NCBI RefSeq assembly: GCF_000233955.1
Contig: NZ_JH376577.1
Location: forward strand, 1-64,000
Source of the DNA: Paraprevotella clara YIT 11840
GTDB lineage: Bacteria > Bacteroidota > Bacteroidia > Bacteroidales > Bacteroidaceae
Reading direction: 5' to 3'
Length of the DNA: 64,000 bases
The position numbers were made by a program, and so were the translations under genes. Below, piece by piece: positions 52,609 through 62,580 of the stretch; the stretch's first letter is position 1, and every line of letters starts with the position of its first letter. Below the pieces are notes generated by a model. That model made no database searches. It saw nothing but the letters and a program-made list of their open reading frames with translations, and was not told the origin of the DNA.

Positions 52609-53496
52609 TTACAAATCGGCATTTACATCATCACCTTTCACTTCTTCCCAGCCGTTGATTTCGACTCCGTCCACTTCCATGCCTTCGGGAGTCTCAACCA
52701 GCGTTCCGCCGAGGGTCAGCGATTCGCCCTTTCCGGTGTTGAACCCCTTGAGGGCTTCCGTGATGTCGCTTTTCAGCGTCGTGGGGGTCGGGTTGCCGTC
52801 CGCATAGCGGATTTCACCCGTCAGCAGCTGTTCCGTGCCGGTCACACCCAGCAGCCGCACCGTGGCTTTCCACTTGCCGGCATCGTCACCTTCGGTAATC
52901 TTGGTGAAGAGCAGCACGACGTTCGAAGCGGCTCCGTAGGTATCGGTAGCGAAGTCGAGTGTTCCGGCTGCACCCGTCAGATGGGCAACAATCTCCGTGA
53001 TGCGTCCGGCGGCATCACCAGTAGGTTCGACGACAAGCGTCAGTTCGCGTACCTGCTGCTTCATTGCGGCGGTCAGCGGATAGTCCTTGTCTTTCTCGAT
53101 GCTCACCTGTTCCGTATAGGTGAAAAACCATCCCGGGGCATTGTTCACAAAGGCATCCGTGCCTGCCCGGTTTCCCGTGGCTGCGGCAATGGTGGCTGTG
53201 GTGCCGTTCACCGTGATTCCTTCAGCCGGGTTCCACACTGCAAGGGTGTAGCTGCCCGGAGCAAACAGATGGTCGGGGGTATGGGTGGCGGAAGTCTCCG
53301 TACCCGTATAGTCACCCATGGTGACCGTCCATGTGGCAGGTATGTCGATACCCTCACCGCGGGCCGACCAGTCGGCTGTCACCGCAGTCTTCCCGTAGTC
53401 GGGGTGCGGTGTGTCATAAAGCGTGTCCTTCACGCAGGAAGAGAGCAGCACGGCGACTGCCATTCCCATCATATTTATATGTTGTCTTGCTTTCAT
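52609..53496 (-). CDS. FimB/Mfa2-like fimbrial anchor lipoprotein
   Basis: A 295-aa lipoprotein from MKARQHINMMGMAVAVLLSS (lipobox LSSC). CVKDTLYDTPHPDYGKTAV at the mature start and APGSYTLAVWNPAEGITV are characteristic of the Mfa2/FimB or DUF5119-type anchors that limit fimbrial length. The frame to 53559 overlaps the upstream gene; 53496 is preferred. Confidence 0.75.
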   Translation of the reverse strand: MKARQHINMMGMAVAVLLSSCVKDTLYDTPHPDYGKTAVTADWSARGEGIDIPATWTVTMGDYTGTETSATHTPDHLFAPGSYTLAVWNPAEGITVNGTTATIAAATGNRAGTDAFVNNAPGWFFTYTEQVSIEKDKDYPLTAAMKQQVRELTLVVEPTGDAAGRITEIVAHLTGAAGTLDFATDTYGAASNVVLLFTKITEGDDAGKWKATVRLLGVTGTEQLLTGEIRYADGNPTPTTLKSDITEALKGFNTGKGESLTLGGTLVETPEGMEVDGVEINGWEEVKGDDVNADL

Positions 53497-53507
53497 ATTC
53501 TTCCGTG

Positions 53508-54608
53508 TCAGAATAACTTCCATACCAATGTCACACCGGCATTGATGGGACCACACCAATCTTTTGTCTCGTTGTCGCGGCGTACACGTACACCGTCGAT
53601 GACTTCATATTTTTCGAAATCGGCATTCAGGTAGCCCAAACCGAGGTTGAAATCAAGATCTAATGCCTTGTTCAGCCGCAGCTGATAGCCGGCGGTGATG
53701 CCGCCACCCATCAGGTCGCCCTGCTTGCCTGCTTCGGAGAACTTGTAGTTGAACTGTCCGGTCTTGAACATCGCACCCAGATACCAGGCTTTCTTCTCAC
53801 CCATATAGTAACGAACTTCCGGAGCCACTTCCCAGAGTGCATAGCGGCGGTCTTTGTCACTCCAGCTCCAAGAAGTCCACGAGCCGTTTACGGCAATGCC
53901 CCACGATGGACAGATGCGCCATTCAAGTCCTAAATCTGGTGTCAAGGTAGCCCAGCGCAGCAGGTTGGCACGCAGGGAGAGATGATAATCAGTTGTGATT
54001 TTGGTTTCCGACAGCGTGTCGGCAAGTGTATTTTGTTGAGCGGTTTTCTCGGCTTCTGCCTTTTCAGCGGCAAGTCGGGCTTCTTCCGCCTTGCGCTGCT
54101 CTTCGGCAAGCCGTTCCTGCTCGGCACGCTTCTCGGTTTCTAAGCGTTCGGCTTCCGCCTTGCGTCGTGCTTCTGCTTCCGCATCCGTCACGGCTGTTTC
54201 CTTTACCGGTACCGTCAGGCGCACGGTGACAAAATCACCCTCTGTCACATGATTGCGGGTAATGAAGTTTTCTTCCTTGATTTTCGCTCGTGTAATCAGT
54301 TCTGATTTCACACGGTTGGCACGAATCTTCGCTGTTGCAAGGTTCTTGACTTCACTGCTCTGCGAATTGCAATATCCGTCAACCAATAGCGGCAGTTTGC
54401 CGTCAAGAATTGTTGCTTTGTTGTTTTCGATACATTCCAACAGGCGGGCAAGTTCCGTGTCATTGCCATTCCAAGGCACGTAGAACATGTCCTTCTGCGT
54501 AACGAACCGGAAGGTGTAGGTCGTGTCTGCTTTCTGCTGCGCAATGACAGGAAAAGTTAGCGTCATCAGCCACAGAAACAGGGTAAGAAAAGTGATTTTT
54601 CTGCTCAT
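53508..54608 (-). CDS. DUF3575 outer-membrane protein with coiled-coil linker
   Basis: A 366-aa protein: signal peptide KITFLTLFLWLMTLTFPVIAQ, an OmpA-like/SusF-like N-terminal part (LPLLVDGYCNSQSSEVKNLA), a charged coiled coil of AEAERLETEKRAEQERLAEE type (about 165-225), then the DUF3575 beta-barrel domain (LRANLLRWATLTPDLGLEW, WYLGAMFKTGQFNYKF). DUF3575 proteins usually head fimbrial operons and are thought to help assembly at the outer membrane. First gene of the operon; promoter at 54640-54670. Confidence 0.85.
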   Translation of the reverse strand: MSRKITFLTLFLWLMTLTFPVIAQQKADTTYTFRFVTQKDMFYVPWNGNDTELARLLECIENNKATILDGKLPLLVDGYCNSQSSEVKNLATAKIRANRVKSELITRAKIKEENFITRNHVTEGDFVTVRLTVPVKETAVTDAEAEARRKAEAERLETEKRAEQERLAEEQRKAEEARLAAEKAEAEKTAQQNTLADTLSETKITTDYHLSLRANLLRWATLTPDLGLEWRICPSWGIAVNGSWTSWSWSDKDRRYALWEVAPEVRYYMGEKKAWYLGAMFKTGQFNYKFSEAGKQGDLMGGGITAGYQLRLNKALDLDFNLGLGYLNADFEKYEVIDGVRVRRDNETKDWCGPINAGVTLVWKLF

Positions 54609-54639
54609 ATAAACTTGAATTCATTATCTTTGTCATCTC

Positions 54640-54670
54640 CAAAGGTAATAAATGCCATTCAGCGCCCAAA
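54640..54670 (-). promoter_or_regulatory. Fimbrial operon promoter
   Basis: Minus strand: TTTG (54670-54667), 19 nt, TACCTTTG (54647-54640), a full Bacteroidetes promoter, 31 nt before the DUF3575 start. Confidence 0.75.
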
Positions 54671-54715
54671 ATATTACAAAAACTTTTTTTGCTAAAACAC
54701 AGCGTTTTATAAAAA

Positions 54716-54841
54716 TTGTCGTTTGAGCACTTTTCACATTGTCGTCTGAGCACTTATTTTGTCAAATCGGCACTTTTTGAGTTGTCGAATTAGCACTTTT
54801 GTGGCTGTCGAATTAGCACTTTTTGTAGTATGAGCACTTTT
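54716..54841. repeat. Six 19-bp direct repeats upstream of the fimbrial promoter
   Basis: Copies start at 54716, 54739, 54759, 54782, 54805 and 54823; consensus TTGTCGnATnAGCACTTTT on the plus strand. Spacing is 18-23 bp, about two helical turns. The array begins about 46 bp upstream of the -33 box and stops 49 bp before the regulator gene's end. Best explained as tandem operator half-sites for an AraC-type activator. Confidence 0.85.
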
Positions 54842-54889
54842 GGAAAATGGGTTTCTGAGAGCTTTTTCATCGGATTTTTACCACGCAAA

Positions 54890-56020
54890 TCACTTCAGAT
54901 TTGCTTTTTTCCACTTGGCAGGCGTACATCCTTCCTTCTTGGTAAATAATTTGATAAAGTTACTGCGGGAAAGAAAACCGGAAGACTCAGCCAGCTTCTG
55001 TATATTGATCTCCGGATGCTCCTTCAGTATGTTTTTCGCATACTCCAACCGGAGACTGGTTATCCATTCGCGGAATGTCATTTTATACGTAGTCTTGATA
55101 TAAGCGGAAAGATAGGTACGGTTCGTATGAAGTATTTCGGACAGTTCTTTTATGGTAAGTCCCTGCTGGACATAGCCGTCTGTCTTTATCCAGTTGGCCA
55201 CTTTCTCTATAATTTCTGTATAGGACACTGGAACTTCTTTCTCAGAAACTATTTTAGGTTCTGTTTCTGTATCTGTCAGAAGTTCTTCTTCAGACTGTAT
55301 ATCTTGCTCAAAAGCATTTTCCACCTGTTCATAGAACAGCAGGTAGTTCTGATAGCTGTAGAAAAGATAGCTGTAGAACGGTATTGACGACAAAATCCAG
55401 ATAAAAACATATTTGTCTGGCAGAAATGTCAGCAATCCGCATCCGACACCGAAGATAACAGCCCAATAAGTGAATATGGAAAGCCATTCGATATATGTAC
55501 CTATATCATCCGCCTGAGTTTCATTGAAAATCCGAATGGCTCTACGGTATGCAATTATGACTCTGCGAGCTAAAACGACTCCAAAAACGACTAACCATAC
55601 AGCTAAAGCAAATAAAGAGAATTTTTGCATGATTCCGCTTGGCAACAGGAACAACACAACTCCGGAAAGAGTTGAAAATATAATCCATAAAATGATATGT
55701 GTCCACACACGCCGTTTGGTAATGTAAAAACGATCAAGCAACATTATCAATGCCGAACTGAACAGAGAATAGCACAGGAAGTATGTGGACATGTTCATCA
55801 ATATGGCAGAATCCGCATTTTTGAATCGGATACCAAAGAAGAAATGTACCGAATAATTTGCCGAAAGCAGCAGCATAGCTATACCCATAATCTGTCGGGA
55901 GCGGAGATAATTCTTGAAAATTTTCTTTTCAGGAGTCTTTGCAAACAAAAAATAAAAGCCGAAGAATAACATCAACGGCAGTGCGGTATAAAGTGAAAAA
56001 CTGTATATAGATGGCTCCAT
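54890..56020 (-). CDS. Membrane-bound AraC-type regulator
   Basis: A 376-aa protein from MEPSIYSFSLYTALPLMLFF. The N-terminal 225 residues hold several transmembrane helices; the C-terminal 100 residues are an AraC DNA-binding domain (GLTIKELSEILHTNRTYLSAY, MTFREWITSLRLEYAKNIL, ESSGFLSRSNFIKLFTKKEG). An acidic linker (EEELLTDTETEPK) joins them. It likely senses an envelope signal and binds the direct repeats just downstream, controlling the fimbrial operon. An upstream in-frame ATG at 56077 is less likely because the -7 box (56045-56052) lies within that extension. Confidence 0.85.
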   Translation of the reverse strand: MEPSIYSFSLYTALPLMLFFGFYFLFAKTPEKKIFKNYLRSRQIMGIAMLLLSANYSVHFFFGIRFKNADSAILMNMSTYFLCYSLFSSALIMLLDRFYITKRRVWTHIILWIIFSTLSGVVLFLLPSGIMQKFSLFALAVWLVVFGVVLARRVIIAYRRAIRIFNETQADDIGTYIEWLSIFTYWAVIFGVGCGLLTFLPDKYVFIWILSSIPFYSYLFYSYQNYLLFYEQVENAFEQDIQSEEELLTDTETEPKIVSEKEVPVSYTEIIEKVANWIKTDGYVQQGLTIKELSEILHTNRTYLSAYIKTTYKMTFREWITSLRLEYAKNILKEHPEINIQKLAESSGFLSRSNFIKLFTKKEGCTPAKWKKANLK

Positions 56021-56044
56021 TGTTATGCTTATTTGATTTTGATA

Positions 56045-56052
56045 CAAAGTTA
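56045..56052 (-). promoter_or_regulatory. Putative -7 element of the AraC-type regulator
   Basis: Minus-strand TAACTTTG, 24 nt before the start at 56020. Confidence 0.4.
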
Positions 56053-56189
56053 CGTCTTTTTCTTCACAAATAGACACATAATCTATGATTTAACGTTATA
56101 GATTCGGTCATATTAGATTGAAAAATTATTAGAATTAAAGCCAGTGGTGAAAAATTCAACCACTGGCTTTTTCTGTCAAGACTTCGATA

Positions 56190-59100
56190 TTAAAGTTTTA
56201 CACCTTTGGATTCCGATAAACCGGGTCTCCCTATAATTAAATGACTGCGTACAAAGTCCACGTGCGGGCTTTCCGGCTGTTGTTCCGTCTGTTTTTTCTC
56301 GTTGCCTTGCCGGTTCTCTTCTGTGTTTTCCTGAGCCGGAGCCAGCTCAAGCTGTATCTTGCGGTCCAGTGCGGCGAGTTCGGACTTCAGCTGTTTCAGC
56401 TCGTCCTCCTTCTTCCACACCTTGCCCGCTATCTCCTGCAACTGCGGAATCTCCTTTTCCAGCACTTCGTTCTTAGACTTGTACTGGTCGATGATGGTCG
56501 GAATCCTCTCCAATGCGTTCAGAAAGTTTCGTGCGGCAGCAATCGGGTCTGCCATCGCCAGATGCCCGTTGTTGTAGGTGTACTTGTAGTTACCCTCCAC
56601 CACGAAGCGGTTGTCAGTGAACTCCAGACTTTCTTTGAGTGTCCTCTCGCTGACCACCTTTATCGGAAAGCCGTAAAGTTCCCCGACAGCCTTGTACAGT
56701 CCACCAGTCGTGGCGTTCTTGGCGATTTCCTGCAAACGCTTACCGATGACCTTCTCATCCGTTGAATCCACGCCGTCCACCTTGACAAGATTAAGGCGGC
56801 TGCCTTCCTTATCAGTCTGCACAACGGAAAGAAAACGGTTCCAGTCTTCCGTCATGGCTTCGATGAAAGCCGTGTTGTTGCGCAGTTCTCCCGTCTTGGA
56901 TTCCAGCTTGAACTCCGAATCGCGCTTGCCCTTGTTGAACGACTTGCGTTCCCCTTCGAGCGAGGCGATACGCTTCTCTAATTTCGCCTTATCCAAAAGG
57001 TCGGTATTGCCGGAGAGCAACGCCATATACTCCGAGAAGTTCATACCCGATTTTTCGTCCATTGCTCCCTCGTCGATGGTACGTGCGCCCATCGCTCCAC
57101 TTTTGAGCTGCGATATGAACGTCTGCTTGCAGTGCAGCAGATTGAACTTGTAGCTGTCCAGCGACTTTTCCACCGCGTAGATGATGATATCCACGTTGTT
57201 CTCGGCAAAATGCTTGGCAATCTCGTTCCCGGCTCTAACACCCCGTCCGTCACGCTGTTGCAGGTCGGACGGTCGCCACGGTGTATCAAGGTGATGGATG
57301 GCGACGCATCTTTTCTGCGCATTCACGCCCGTTCCGAGCATACTTGTGGAGCCGAACAGCACTCGCACTGTCCCTGCGTTCATGGCATCTATCACCGCCT
57401 TACGAGCCTTATCCGTCTTACACTCCTGAATGAAGCGCACCTCACTTGCCGGTATGCCGTAATCCTCCACCAACTTGCGTTTTATCTCGCTGTACACGTT
57501 CCATCCTTCCCCCGGCTGGTATGTCCCCAAGTCGGAGAACACGAACTGCGTACCCTTGTGCGTCTCGTACTTGTGGTAATACTCTGCAATCATCTTGGCA
57601 CAATGGCTTGCCTTGTTGTCGGGATGGTCCTCGTAGTTCGGGTCTATCATGCGCATATCAAGAGCCATCTTTCTCGCGTAGTCGGTGGCGATGAGCATCT
57701 TCGCCTTTTCCTCCGTTTCCGACAGGGGTAACCTGCCAAGCAGAGTGGCATCGCCGGTTTTGGCAAACTGCATCAGCTTCTGTATGAAGTCCTCCTGCTC
57801 CGGTGTGGGCGGTATGTGGTGCAGTATCTCATTCTTGTTTGGTCTGTCCACACCTACATCCTCCGCCGTGCGGTAGTCGGTAATCTCGTTGTAGAAGGCG
57901 GCAAGCTCCGGCACCTTGATGAAATAGCGAAAACGCTCCTTCTGAACGATATTGTTCGTTACGTTGAACTCAAAATCGGTCGTCTTTTTGGCGAAGATGG
58001 CAGCCCAAGCATCGAAACAGCGGATGTCCTGCCGTTCCAGTTCGTTGGGGCGCAGGTATTTGAAGAGCAGGTACAGTTCCGTCAGACTGTTGGAAATGGT
58101 CGTGCCCGAAAGGAACGTAGCCCCCAAGTCCTTGCCCGTGCGTTCCTGTATGGTACGGATGGCAAAGAGCATATTCAGGGCCTTCTGGCTTCCTTCCGAG
58201 TTTCCCAATCCCGCCACACGGTCATGACGGGTGTTGAAAGTCAAGTTCTTGAACTGGTGACTCTCGTCAATGAAGATGTGGTCGATGCCCATCTGCTTGA
58301 AGTCCACCACATCATCCGTGCGGGACTTGATGGCGTGTTCCACCTTCTCCAGCTTCGCCACAAGGTTGTGCTTGCGCTTCTCCAGCCCTTTCAGCATCGC
58401 CCGCGACACGTTCTTGCCCTGCTGTCGCAAGACTTCGAGATTTTCCTCCACCGTGTCAAGCTCCGCCTGCAGGATGCGCTGCTGCAACTCCGGCGACTGC
58501 GGTATCTTCCCGAACTGGTCGTGCGACATGATGACGCAATCATAGTCGTTGTTCTTGATGTTGTTGAAGAAACGCACACGGTTGGCGGTCGAAAAGTCCT
58601 TTTCAGAAGCGTAGAGGATGCGGGCGTTAGGATAGGCCGCCTGATAGGTGGCGGCAATCTCCGCCACATTCGCTTTCAGCCCGATAATCATCGGCTTGTG
58701 CGCCAAGTTCAGACGCTTCATCTCATGTGCCGCTATGCACATTATCAGCGTCTTGCCGGTTCCCACCTCGTGGTCGCAGATCCCGCCGCCGTTCTGTTTC
58801 AGCATCCAGACGCAATCCTTCTGCGACGGGTAAACGCTCTTGATTCCCCGGCTTGCCAGCCCTTTCAGGTTGAGGTCGGGAAAAGTCTGGTGCGAGCCGT
58901 CATACTTCGGGCGCACGAAACAGTTGAACTTGCGGTTATACATCGTCGTGAGCCGTTCCTTGAACTGCGGCGACTGTTCTTCCAACCATTCGGAGAACCC
59001 GTTACGGATTTCGTCTATCTTCGCGTTGGCGAGCTGTATGCCCTCGCTGTCGCGTACCTTGATGTCGTTGCCGTTCTCGTCCTTGCCGATACTTTTCATC

Positions 59101-61970
59101 ATGTCGGGGCAGGTGTTGTGCAGAGCGTGCTTCAACAGGTGCATACCGTCATAGTTCCGGTAATAGCCCTTTACTAAAAACTCGTCCGTGATCTTCATGG
59201 TGCGGTAGCCGCACGCCACGGAAAACTCGTCCATGCTTGCGGAGTAGGCTATTTTCACGTCCGTGTCGAAAAGGTGGCTCATGTAGGCGGCATACACACC
59301 CGTGGGAATCCAGCGTTCCCCGAAATTGAAGTCGAGGTCTTCAAAGGCGATGCGCTGCGGTTCGGCCTCCTTCAATGCCTCCCACGCCTGTTTCACCTCC
59401 GGCATCCGCTCACTTTCGGGATTGTCCTCCATCCAGCCCTCTATGCGTTCCGCCTTCTCTATCACGTTCCCCGCGATGAAGCGGTCTTTGATTTCGTAAC
59501 CGGTTACGAGCGGGTTGTAGAAGATGCGCCCCTTGAGGGCACCAAGCAGTTCCTCTTCCGTGGTGTCGGTTATCTCCCGCATATAGCCGAGATTGACCGT
59601 GCCGAACTTGTTGAGCGATGCGGACAAGGCTTCTTCGGGAGAGCCTGCATTGACACGGCTCTCCACCGAGAAGGAAACGGGACGGTCGAAGATGTCCGCC
59701 TTGACAAACTTGCCGTCCTCCGCACGTTCCAGCGAAAGGATGTCGCGCCCTCCGGCATCCATCATCACCAGTTTCACGTTCTGTCTGGCGTTGAGGTTAC
59801 CGTAACGCATGACAAACTCATCGTAGTAGGTGTTGAGATACCCGCGCTGCGGTTTGTGTTCCGTATGGTTCTCCGTCTCGTGGCTATACAGACGTTCGTA
59901 AGCGTCACGGAGCGATATATACAGCATCGCTTTCTCTTTTTGATAGCCACGGAGGTCGAGCGGTTGGAAGGTCGCACCGTAAGGCGTGAGGTCTTTCAGG
60001 TAACCGAGATTGCGTGAAGCATCCAGCACCATCGAGCCGTCACGGTGGTGTGGCTCCAGCAGGCCGTTGAACGGACGGGGAGAAAGGTCCATGACTTCCT
60101 CCTTCGGCTTTTCCGTTTCAAGTTCCGGGAACAGGGAAGTGGCAACCGTTTCGGAAGTAGGCACAACTTCTGCCAGTGTTTCAGGTTGCTTTATTTCTTC
60201 CGTTTGTTCCGGCTTTTTATCCATATTGTCCGAAGAAGGCGCAAAAGCAGGGTTCAACGTGTCTTTGATACCCATCTTTTTCAGTTGTTCCTGCCTGTGC
60301 CGTTCTGCCTCAAGCCGTAGGGCCTTGCGCCGTTCCGCTGTCAGGCTCATCATTGTCTCATAGAAGCCGTTGATGGGAGGATTGGTTTCCCAATCCAGAG
60401 TGGCGTAAATGTCGTCCGGGTCGTTTGGCTTTTCGGCATTTTCCGGCTTTTCTTCCTTATTACCGTTTACCGGCTTGGCGGCTTCAACGGGTGGAGTAAC
60501 TTTGACTTGCGGTTTAGGCGTGGACGGCATAGGCTTCGGCTTGCTTTCCTTTTTCGCTGCCTTTTTCTTTTTTACCGGTTCCTCTATGGGCATACCCCAA
60601 AGGTCGAGCAGGGTAAGCTGCACGGCTGACGAATGATTGGGTTGGCGCGGCTCAATCTCCGGCTTTTCCTCTATGGGCTGTGCCTGCGGCTTCTCCACTC
60701 CCTTGACAGGCTCAATTACAGAAACGGGGGCTATTACAGAAGGTGATACCTTTTCTGTTTTCGGAGCAGGTTGCACTTCCGCAGCCGTGCTTTCCTCCTT
60801 TGTCGGATGCAGCCTGTGTCTCTCATACAGTTTCCTGTCAAGTTGTTGCAGTTCTATTTTCAGATGCTCCCGCAAGTCTTCCGCCAGTTGTGCGATGTCC
60901 CCACAGTGCAGGAGTTTATAGGCTGGTTTCCCGTACGGGTCGGTACTTCTGATCAAATCCGTGTGTGAAAGCGAGCCGATGCTCCATACATACCCATTTA
61001 CGGAAGTGCCGATAGGGGTCTGTTCGGTCTGCACGAAGAGTTTTTCGTTGTAATACAGTTCACCGTTCTTTCCGCTGTTCTTTTGCAGGATAATCAGGTC
61101 GCTGCCCACCTCCGTTCCCGCGTTATCCGTAAAGAGGTTGTTCGGCAGGCGGGCTACGCCCACCAGATTGGCATGGTTCATCATATACTCGCGTATGGGC
61201 GCGTTGGTCGGGGCATCCAGTACCCCCTGCGAGGTGATGAACGCCACGATTCCGCCTTCACGCACCGCGTCAAGGCTTTTCAGGAAAAAGTAATTGTGTA
61301 TCGTCCGTGCCGCCGAGAGCCTTGCAGGATCCTTGCTGCCCGAAAAATCCGGGTCGAACACCGCCACATCGCCAAACGGTATATTGGAGACAGCCAAATC
61401 AAAATGGTTCATGAACGGCTTTTCTATCTTCTCGAAGCCCTGTACCCTTACTTTCTGTCCGGGATGCAGGTGCTTCAGTATCTTGCCCGTCATCAGGTCT
61501 TTCTCAAAAGCCATGATGTCCGCGTCCGGTCTGTTCTCCAGCACGGCGTCCACGAATGCACCGACACCTGCCGACGGCTCCAGCACCCGGTCGGGACGGA
61601 TGCCGTGTTCATGCAGCACGTCCGCGATGGTCCCGGTTATCTCCGGCGGGGTATAGAAGGCGGTCAGCACGGACTGCTTCATGGCATCCATATTCAGTTT
61701 GTACTCCGTCTCGTCTTTTGTGTTCTCTCGCAGCAACCTGTGCAGTTCCACGGTAGGGGCAAACAGTTCGAGGTCGGACTTCGCCCAGTGGACGGCATCC
61801 GTCAGTTCCCTTGCAGGGTTGAGTATGTTCTTCAGTCCCCCGAAACCGCAATAACGTTCTAACAAGAGCCGTTCGCGTGCGGTGGGTGTGCGCTGTTCCC
61901 TGTCAAGGAGGAATGCCGTCCGTATCGCCTCGATGTTGTCCCGCAGCCTCTGTTTGCGGTTAAACGCCAT
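56190..61970 (-). CDS. bmhA: BmhA-type N6-adenine methylase-SNF2 helicase fusion
   Basis: A 1926-aa giant protein of the type carried by Bacteroidales mobile elements. Methylase part: motif [15 protein letters not shown] (about 130) and the NPPF-like motif SNIPFGD (about 195). A long charged linker with Lys/Pro/Glu repeats (about 390-640) follows. Helicase part: Walker [11 protein letters not shown] (about 1066), DESHQFKN (about 1235), [24 protein letters not shown] (about 1573). A coiled-coil tail ends the chain. It may protect or restart element DNA after transfer, or counter host restriction; the activity is inferred. Confidence 0.9.
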   Translation of the reverse strand: MAFNRKQRLRDNIEAIRTAFLLDREQRTPTARERLLLERYCGFGGLKNILNPARELTDAVHWAKSDLELFAPTVELHRLLRENTKDETEYKLNMDAMKQSVLTAFYTPPEITGTIADVLHEHGIRPDRVLEPSAGVGAFVDAVLENRPDADIMAFEKDLMTGKILKHLHPGQKVRVQGFEKIEKPFMNHFDLAVSNIPFGDVAVFDPDFSGSKDPARLSAARTIHNYFFLKSLDAVREGGIVAFITSQGVLDAPTNAPIREYMMNHANLVGVARLPNNLFTDNAGTEVGSDLIILQKNSGKNGELYYNEKLFVQTEQTPIGTSVNGYVWSIGSLSHTDLIRSTDPYGKPAYKLLHCGDIAQLAEDLREHLKIELQQLDRKLYERHRLHPTKEESTAAEVQPAPKTEKVSPSVIAPVSVIEPVKGVEKPQAQPIEEKPEIEPRQPNHSSAVQLTLLDLWGMPIEEPVKKKKAAKKESKPKPMPSTPKPQVKVTPPVEAAKPVNGNKEEKPENAEKPNDPDDIYATLDWETNPPINGFYETMMSLTAERRKALRLEAERHRQEQLKKMGIKDTLNPAFAPSSDNMDKKPEQTEEIKQPETLAEVVPTSETVATSLFPELETEKPKEEVMDLSPRPFNGLLEPHHRDGSMVLDASRNLGYLKDLTPYGATFQPLDLRGYQKEKAMLYISLRDAYERLYSHETENHTEHKPQRGYLNTYYDEFVMRYGNLNARQNVKLVMMDAGGRDILSLERAEDGKFVKADIFDRPVSFSVESRVNAGSPEEALSASLNKFGTVNLGYMREITDTTEEELLGALKGRIFYNPLVTGYEIKDRFIAGNVIEKAERIEGWMEDNPESERMPEVKQAWEALKEAEPQRIAFEDLDFNFGERWIPTGVYAAYMSHLFDTDVKIAYSASMDEFSVACGYRTMKITDEFLVKGYYRNYDGMHLLKHALHNTCPDMMKSIGKDENGNDIKVRDSEGIQLANAKIDEIRNGFSEWLEEQSPQFKERLTTMYNRKFNCFVRPKYDGSHQTFPDLNLKGLASRGIKSVYPSQKDCVWMLKQNGGGICDHEVGTGKTLIMCIAAHEMKRLNLAHKPMIIGLKANVAEIAATYQAAYPNARILYASEKDFSTANRVRFFNNIKNNDYDCVIMSHDQFGKIPQSPELQQRILQAELDTVEENLEVLRQQGKNVSRAMLKGLEKRKHNLVAKLEKVEHAIKSRTDDVVDFKQMGIDHIFIDESHQFKNLTFNTRHDRVAGLGNSEGSQKALNMLFAIRTIQERTGKDLGATFLSGTTISNSLTELYLLFKYLRPNELERQDIRCFDAWAAIFAKKTTDFEFNVTNNIVQKERFRYFIKVPELAAFYNEITDYRTAEDVGVDRPNKNEILHHIPPTPEQEDFIQKLMQFAKTGDATLLGRLPLSETEEKAKMLIATDYARKMALDMRMIDPNYEDHPDNKASHCAKMIAEYYHKYETHKGTQFVFSDLGTYQPGEGWNVYSEIKRKLVEDYGIPASEVRFIQECKTDKARKAVIDAMNAGTVRVLFGSTSMLGTGVNAQKRCVAIHHLDTPWRPSDLQQRDGRGVRAGNEIAKHFAENNVDIIIYAVEKSLDSYKFNLLHCKQTFISQLKSGAMGARTIDEGAMDEKSGMNFSEYMALLSGNTDLLDKAKLEKRIASLEGERKSFNKGKRDSEFKLESKTGELRNNTAFIEAMTEDWNRFLSVVQTDKEGSRLNLVKVDGVDSTDEKVIGKRLQEIAKNATTGGLYKAVGELYGFPIKVVSERTLKESLEFTDNRFVVEGNYKYTYNNGHLAMADPIAAARNFLNALERIPTIIDQYKSKNEVLEKEIPQLQEIAGKVWKKEDELKQLKSELAALDRKIQLELAPAQENTEENRQGNEKKQTEQQPESPHVDFVRSHLIIGRPGLSESKGVKL

Positions 61971-62412
61971 ACTCTTCGATATAGAGGATGACGGCTCCCG
62001 TCAGCTCCGTGTAGAGCAGGTCATATTCGGGCGACAGGGCGAAATTGTCGTCCGAGAGGTCATAGATGGAGAATACGTTTCCGACAAGCGGTAGCAGCTT
62101 CTGGGTAAAGGCTTCACATTTTTCTCCCGGTACTTCACCCGCAAATTCGTTCTCCACGACTTCGCGCAGGATGGCGTGCTTGGAGTAGCGAAGGCCCTCC
62201 GTCAGCACCTTCATCGCCAGTTCCTGCGCCCCGTCGGCAGGATAGCCTTCGAGCCTTGCCTGTTCATACGCTTCGGCGGCACGGTCGGTTCTTTCTCGGA
62301 TGAAGGCTTCATCGGCTGCCTGTTCGAACTTGTTCGTGGTGAGGTAGTCCAGCAGGTACAGACCGTAATAGGAAAAGTCGGTCCGACCCTCGTTTTTCTT
62401 CTTGTTGTTCAT
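61960..62412 (-). CDS. DUF1896 protein
   Basis: A 150-aa protein from [46 protein letters not shown] is the core of the DUF1896 family, always next to the BmhA-type gene in these elements. It overlaps bmhA by 11 nt. Leader carries a copy of the recurring CCACTAAATTCCAAAG box (62414-62430). Function unknown; likely a partner of the methylase-helicase. Confidence 0.85.
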   Translation of the reverse strand: MNNKKKNEGRTDFSYYGLYLLDYLTTNKFEQAADEAFIRERTDRAAEAYEQARLEGYPADGAQELAMKVLTEGLRYSKHAILREVVENEFAGEVPGEKCEAFTQKLLPLVGNVFSIYDLSDDNFALSPEYDLLYTELTGAVILYIEEYGV

Positions 62413-62519
62413 TTCTTTGGAATTTAGTGGATTGATAATGATGATAGGGATAATCGTTGGAAAACGAGAAGAAAAAGGCACCCGGTATCCCTCCGAGTGC
62501 CACCACTAAATCCAAAGTA
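62413..62519. repeat. Inverted pair of the recurring leader box
   Basis: The box occurs here in both orientations: at 62414-62430 on the minus strand before DUF1896, and CCACTAAATCCAAAGTA at 62503-62519 on the plus strand. Between them GGCAC...GTGCC (62477-62500) can form a stem. The plus-strand copy precedes no gene. Confidence 0.6.
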
Positions 62520-62580
62520 TGAGTGTAATCCGGTATCGAAGAACAATTCATTACTCTGAACCAGTGGCAAAGTTAAACAT

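Noticed and set aside
54716-54841. Six repeats considered as a CRISPR array
   Set aside because: The gaps are only 0-4 nt, with no spacers, no cas genes, and a promoter alongside; operator sites fit better.
57816-59177. 453-aa plus-strand frame inside bmhA
   Set aside because: Antisense shadow of the helicase domain, which carries all expected motifs.
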